DNA from: Verrucomicrobiota bacterium
GTDB taxonomy: Bacteria > Verrucomicrobiota > Verrucomicrobiia > Methylacidiphilales > Verrucolacustridaceae
Direction: 5' to 3'
Assembly (NCBI GenBank): GCA_016876055.1
Contig: VHDM01000050.1
Span: forward strand, 1-7,951
DNA length: 7,951 bases
Shown here: piece by piece, positions 4,841 through 7,951 of the stretch
How positions within the stretch are numbered: position 1 is the stretch's first letter
Layout: every line of letters begins with the position of its first letter
Position numbers and translations under genes: made by a program
Notes under the pieces: generated by a model
The model's database searches: none
What the model was told of the DNA's origin: nothing
Seen by the model: only the letters and a program-made list of their open reading frames with translations

Positions 4841-7339
4841 TCAGGAAAAAAGGTCCGGTTCGTCCTTTTTCCCCACTCCGCGGTTTCGGATGGCCTTGGG
4901 ACGGATCCGGGCCGGCTTTCCCACCGCATCAATCTCTCCCGCTTCCAGACCCTTGAGAATTTCCTCCGCCCTTTGCAAGACCTCCCCCGGCAGACCCGCC
5001 AAGCGCGCCACCTGGATGCCATAACTTTGGTTCGCTCCCCCCTCCACAATTCTTCGAAGAAACACCACCCGGTCCTTTTCCTCCCGGACATCCACCCGGA
5101 AATTACGCACCCCCGACCGGGTCAGCGCCAACTCCGTCAATTCATGGTAGTGGGTCGCAAAGAGCGTCTTGGCCTTCACCTTGTCGTGCAGATGCTCACC
5201 CACTGCCCAAGCGATGCTCAAACCATCCAAGGTGCTCGTGCCGCGCCCAATCTCATCCAAGATCACCAGGCTTTCTTCCGTGGCGTTATGAAGGATCAGG
5301 GCGGTCTCATTCATCTCCACCAAAAAGGTGCTTTGCCCCCGCGCCAGATCATCCCCCGCCCCAATCCGGGTAAAAATCCGGTCCAGCACCGGCAGATCCG
5401 CCTCGGCGGCCGGCACAAACGACCCGATCTGGTTCAAAAGACAGATCAGGGCGGCCTGCCGCAAATAAGTGCTCTTGCCTGCCATGTTCGGCCCGGTCAA
5501 CACCATCAGTGTGCCTGCTTCCCCTCCTAACTGCAGGTCATTGGGCACAAACGGTTCGGCTCCACCGGCCAGCAACTGTTCCACCACCGGATGCCTCCCT
5601 CCGCGGATCCGGATCTCTCCGTCCTCCTTCCTCAGGGTAGGCCGCACATAATTCCAGCGGCGCGCCGTGGCAGCCAACCCGGCCAGCGCATCCAGGGCAC
5701 CCACCGCGGCGGCGCTTTTCTGAATGGCGGCGGCCCGCACCAACGCTTTCTCCCGCAGCTCAGCAAACAACACCAATTCGCGCGCCACGGCTTTCTCCTC
5801 CGCTCCCAGAATTTTTGCCTCCATCTCCTTCAACTCTTTGGTCACAAAGCGTTCGGCTTGGGCCAACGTCTGCTTTCGCTCGTACCCCTCCGGGATCCGG
5901 TCGAGGTAGGACTTGGTGATTTCGATCCCGTAGCCGAACACCTGATTAAAGCGGATCTTCAGGCTTTTGATTCCGGTTCTCTCAATTTCCTTGGCCTGCA
6001 GCTCGGCAATCCATGTGCGGCCTTCCCGCATGGCGGCCCGATGGTCATCCAGCTCGGCGTCGTAACCATCTCGGATCATCCCGCCTTCTCGGATAATCGC
6101 GGGAGGCTCATCCGCGATGCCCTTGGCTAACTCGGCCGCGAGGTCTTTTTCGCTTCCGATTGAATCGGCCAGTTCCCGGTTCAGCTTTCCGGGCGTGGCT
6201 GCCGCCAGTTTCCGCACTGGCGGCAAGGACTCGAGGGTGAGCCGGAGGGCCTGCAGGTCGCGGGCCGACCCGCTGGGGGTAGAAAGTCGTCCGATCAGCC
6301 GCGCCAGGTCCCGCACTTCTTTTAACGCCTCCCGGAAATCGTCCAACAGCCCGGCATCTTCCAGGAATCCCTGCACCGCTTCATGTCGGGCCGCGATCGA
6401 CTCCGCACGGCGAAGCGGCTGTAAAACCCAGCTGCGCAGTTCCCTTCCCCCCATCGCCGTCACCGTCTGGTCGATGGCCCGGATCAAACTGGTGTCGGCC
6501 CCCGTACCAGTCGGCTGCAGCAACTCCAGGTTTCGCTGGGTCGCTGCATCCAGTCGTAGGCACTCCTCCGCCCGAAAAGGTTTGGGGGCTTGGAGATGTC
6601 GGGCCGCGCCCTTCAGGGTTTCAGTGAGGTAACGGAGCAGGGCCCCGGCCGCACCCACCGCCGGCCCAAGCCCCCGGCAACCAAAGCCATCCAAGCTCTG
6701 CACCCGAAAGTGGTCACATAGAACCCGCCGAGCGGTTTCCTCCTCAAAGGTCCAGTCGGGCACCCGCGTGACCGTGACCCCGCCGTCCACCCACTCCCCG
6801 GCCTTTTTCTCCTCTTCATCCAACAGGAGCTCGGCGGGTTGGGACCGTCGGATTTCCTCGCGGCAGGAAATCTCATCCGTCGGCTCGGAGAGGCGAAAAT
6901 CCCCCGTGGTCGCATCCAACAAGGCAAACCCCCATTTGCCGTTTTTCCCGTTACCCCGGCAGGCCGCCGCCACCCAACGGGGTAACTTTGGCTCGGCCAT
7001 TTCCATCCCGACGGCGCAACCCGGGCTGAGGATCCGGCTGATCGCCCGTTCCACCATCGTGCCAGGACGCGGTTCGCTTACCTGATCGCAGATCGCCACC
7101 CGCCGGCCGGCCTGCAGAAGTTTAGTGATGTATCCTTCCGAGGCGTGGAACGGGAGGCCGCACATGGGAATGCCGTTGCGTTTCGTCAGGGTCAGGTTGA
7201 GCAGGCGTGACCCCTCCTCCGCATCGCCGAGGAACAGCTCGTAAAAATCGCCCAGCCGGAAAAGGAGCAGCGCGTCCTTCGGGATTTGCGTCCGCAGCCC
7301 GTGGTACTGCTTCATCATCGGGGTCGATCCCTCCGCCAT
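4841..7339 (-). CDS. mutS: DNA mismatch repair protein MutS
   Basis: Recognises base mismatches and small loops and, with ATP, recruits MutL to start repair. The 832 residues give a full MutS1: the mismatch-binding domain with the Phe-X-Glu motif F32-Y33-E34 in GDFYELF, then TKRNGIPMCGLPFHA (52-66); connector (about 125-240); lever/clamp core (about 255-560) including LDAATQRNLEL (263-273) and IRFNQVFGYGIEITKSY (462-478); ATPase with Walker A TGPNMAGKST (615-624), FTRIGAGDDLARGQSTF (656-672), Walker B LVILDEIGRGTST (691-703) and the ATHYHEL switch (728-734); and the dimer-forming SYGIQVARLAGLP (772-784). The tail after 800 is short and ends DEPDLFS, a possible sliding-clamp contact. ATG at 7339 gives MAEGSTPMMKQY, like other MutS N-termini. 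ATG at 7318 is an alternative, with GGAGG 11 nt upstream, but would delete the usual TP. It is the first gene of a leftward set with the glycosyltransferase and GH1 genes. Confidence 0.97.
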   Translation of the reverse strand: MAEGSTPMMKQYHGLRTQIPKDALLLFRLGDFYELFLGDAEEGSRLLNLTLTKRNGIPMCGLPFHASEGYITKLLQAGRRVAICDQVSEPRPGTMVERAISRILSPGCAVGMEMAEPKLPRWVAAACRGNGKNGKWGFALLDATTGDFRLSEPTDEISCREEIRRSQPAELLLDEEEKKAGEWVDGGVTVTRVPDWTFEEETARRVLCDHFRVQSLDGFGCRGLGPAVGAAGALLRYLTETLKGAARHLQAPKPFRAEECLRLDAATQRNLELLQPTGTGADTSLIRAIDQTVTAMGGRELRSWVLQPLRRAESIAARHEAVQGFLEDAGLLDDFREALKEVRDLARLIGRLSTPSGSARDLQALRLTLESLPPVRKLAAATPGKLNRELADSIGSEKDLAAELAKGIADEPPAIIREGGMIRDGYDAELDDHRAAMREGRTWIAELQAKEIERTGIKSLKIRFNQVFGYGIEITKSYLDRIPEGYERKQTLAQAERFVTKELKEMEAKILGAEEKAVARELVLFAELREKALVRAAAIQKSAAAVGALDALAGLAATARRWNYVRPTLRKEDGEIRIRGGRHPVVEQLLAGGAEPFVPNDLQLGGEAGTLMVLTGPNMAGKSTYLRQAALICLLNQIGSFVPAAEADLPVLDRIFTRIGAGDDLARGQSTFLVEMNETALILHNATEESLVILDEIGRGTSTLDGLSIAWAVGEHLHDKVKAKTLFATHYHELTELALTRSGVRNFRVDVREEKDRVVFLRRIVEGGANQSYGIQVARLAGLPGEVLQRAEEILKGLEAGEIDAVGKPARIRPKAIRNRGVGKKDEPDLFS

Positions 7340-7350
7340 CCTTTCTTTTT

Positions 7351-7364
7351 CCCCCCATCCCCCC
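7351..7364 (-). other. Paired G6 runs in the mutS leader
   Basis: On the mutS strand two runs of six G flank AT (GGGGGGATGGGGGG), followed by AAAAAGAAAGG and the mutS ATG at 7339. The G runs do not match a Shine-Dalgarno; the AGAAAGG touching the ATG is the best ribosome-binding candidate and is too close. The runs could slow the ribosome, form a G-rich structure or slip during replication, all of which are inference. Confidence 0.4.
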
Positions 7365-7403
7365 GCCTTCTCAATCCCGGACCACCTCGTCTGTGGATAT
7401 CCC

Positions 7404-7434
7404 TTTCCGATTTCTGACTTTCGATTTCCGATTT
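7404..7434. repeat. Degenerate short direct repeat between mutS and the divergent gene
   Basis: TTTCCGATTT occurs at 7404-7413 and again at 7425-7434 (period 21), with related TTTCTGACTTTCGATTT between them. On the other strand this is a run of GAAATCG / GAAAGTCA-like units. It occupies the centre of the 121-bp intergenic region (7340-7460), where promoters for mutS and the divergent gene are expected. I see no convincing -35/-10 pair for either gene. Confidence 0.5.
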
Positions 7435-7460
7435 TTCCTTACGACCCTAGGGTTTCGGTT

Positions 7461-7951
7461 GTGCGAATTATCGTAACCGGCCTCATCGGCCAATACCCCT
7501 TTGGCGGAGTCATCTGGGACTATCTCCAATACCTCCTCGGGTTCCGCTCCCTCGGTCATGAAGTTCTCTATCTCGAGGACTCCGGCGCCTGGCCGTACGA
7601 CCCCGAGGCTGGGACCATTACAGACGACTGCTCTTTTGCCCTGCGTAGCCTGAAAAAAATCTTCGCCAACTTCGACCTGCCCGAAGCTTGGGTCTACCGC
7701 AACGGGGCGGACGGCAAGTTTTACGGCGCCGGGCAGTCCAAAGCCCGGGAATGGCTGCGGCACGGGGATCTGCTCGTCAACGTTTCCAGCGCCGGTTGGC
7801 TGCGGGACTACGACCTGCGGGTCGGCCACCGGATGTTCATCGACGGCGATCCTGTGTTTTGCCAGATCGGCCTCCTCGACGGTTCCGACCCCCTTTACGC
7901 CGGCCGGCTCCGGGACCACGACAGCCACTTCACCTTCGGCCTTTCGGTGGG
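7461..7951 (+). CDS. Glycosyltransferase-like protein, N-terminal part (truncated by right edge)
   Basis: An uninterrupted frame from GTG at 7461 runs off the window after 163 complete codons. It begins MRIIVTGLIGQYPFGGVIWD (GTG read as Met), a beta strand plus glycine-rich turn as in GT-B-fold glycosyltransferases. It continues with YLQYLLGFRSLGHEVLYLED (21-40), WPYDP (44-48), DLLVNVSSAGW (111-121), a MFIDGDPVFCQIGL stretch (132-145) and HFTFGLSVG at the edge (155-163). The G-G-V-x-W-D-Y-x-Q-Y and LGHEVxYLED pattern recalls uncharacterised glycosyltransferase-like proteins from several environmental phyla, from memory. No catalytic motif can be confirmed because the C-terminal donor domain is missing. 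A weak TAGGG lies 8 nt before the GTG and no in-frame ATG exists upstream nearby. A minus-strand open frame across 7371-7928 is its shadow; the plus reading has the coherent hydrophobic pattern. It is divergent from mutS, so not in that operon. Confidence 0.8.
   Translation, partial: MRIIVTGLIGQYPFGGVIWDYLQYLLGFRSLGHEVLYLEDSGAWPYDPEAGTITDDCSFALRSLKKIFANFDLPEAWVYRNGADGKFYGAGQSKAREWLRHGDLLVNVSSAGWLRDYDLRVGHRMFIDGDPVFCQIGLLDGSDPLYAGRLRDHDSHFTFGLSV

Noticed and set aside
4736..5530. 264-codon plus-strand open frame
   Set aside because: It is antisense to the 3' part of mutS and the start of the glycosyltransferase gene; composition is His/Pro/Gln-rich with no recognisable motif, typical of a shadow frame in GC-rich genes.
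5591..6130. 179-codon plus-strand open frame
   Set aside because: Antisense to the conserved core of mutS, with no recognisable domain.
7392..7400. ATATCCACA on the minus strand, one mismatch from a DnaA box
   Set aside because: A single near-match with no companion boxes, no AT-rich unwinding region and no dnaA/dnaN nearby is expected by chance.
7371..7928. 185-codon minus-strand open frame
   Set aside because: It is valine/proline-rich without motifs, and its N-to-C direction runs across the intergenic repeat (giving RKNRKSKVRNRKG). The plus-strand GTG gene explains the same DNA better.
1..7951. CRISPR array, toxin-antitoxin, phage-defence or mobile-element system
   Set aside because: Both strands were read for regular spaced repeats, transposase or integrase motifs, and small paired genes; all coding space is accounted for by recognisable metabolic, translation and repair genes.

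Overview
The window is a moderately GC-rich stretch of bacterial chromosome made almost entirely of tightly packed chromosomal genes. I see no tRNA, rRNA, CRISPR array, transposase, phage gene or integration scar. Gene content and protein style (a compact MutS, an MGDG-synthase-like glycosyltransferase, a free-standing infA) would fit Verrucomicrobiota or a related PVC-type lineage. That placement is an impression from the sequences, not a demonstrated assignment.

Left block (1-1742), assimilatory sulfate reduction. Leftward from about position 979 run cysD (ATP sulfurylase small subunit) and then cysN (its GTPase subunit, cut off by the left edge). Rightward from 1020 runs cysH, a PAPS reductase that lacks the iron-sulfur cysteines of APS reductases. 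cysD and cysH are divergent across an AT-rich gap of 40 bp with a small palindrome, so they probably share a control region. Together they cover sulfate to APS and PAPS to sulfite. The APS kinase in between is not in the window and may be fused to the missing part of CysN.

Middle (1743-2106). A 106-bp gap bounded by a long-range inverted repeat leads into infA (translation initiation factor IF-1), which carries an unusual proline/alanine tail. infA runs tail-to-tail into the leftward operon, and both stop codons are made from one CTAG.

Main leftward unit (7339 down to 2103): mutS (mismatch repair ATPase), then 48 bp later a GT28 MGDG/diglucosyl-diacylglycerol-synthase-like glycosyltransferase, then a glycoside hydrolase family 1 gene whose GTG start overlaps the preceding stop (GTGA). 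The glycosyltransferase and glycosidase are translationally coupled and may act on the same glycolipid or glycoside. This pair is the most interesting feature of the window, because chloroplasts use the same two enzyme families (MGD1 and SFR2) on galactolipids.

Right edge (7340-7951). A 121-bp gap with a degenerate GA-rich repeat and paired G6 runs separates mutS from a divergent GTG-start gene, truncated by the window. It looks like the N-terminal half of a poorly characterised glycosyltransferase-like protein. No gene-free stretch exceeds 300 bp.
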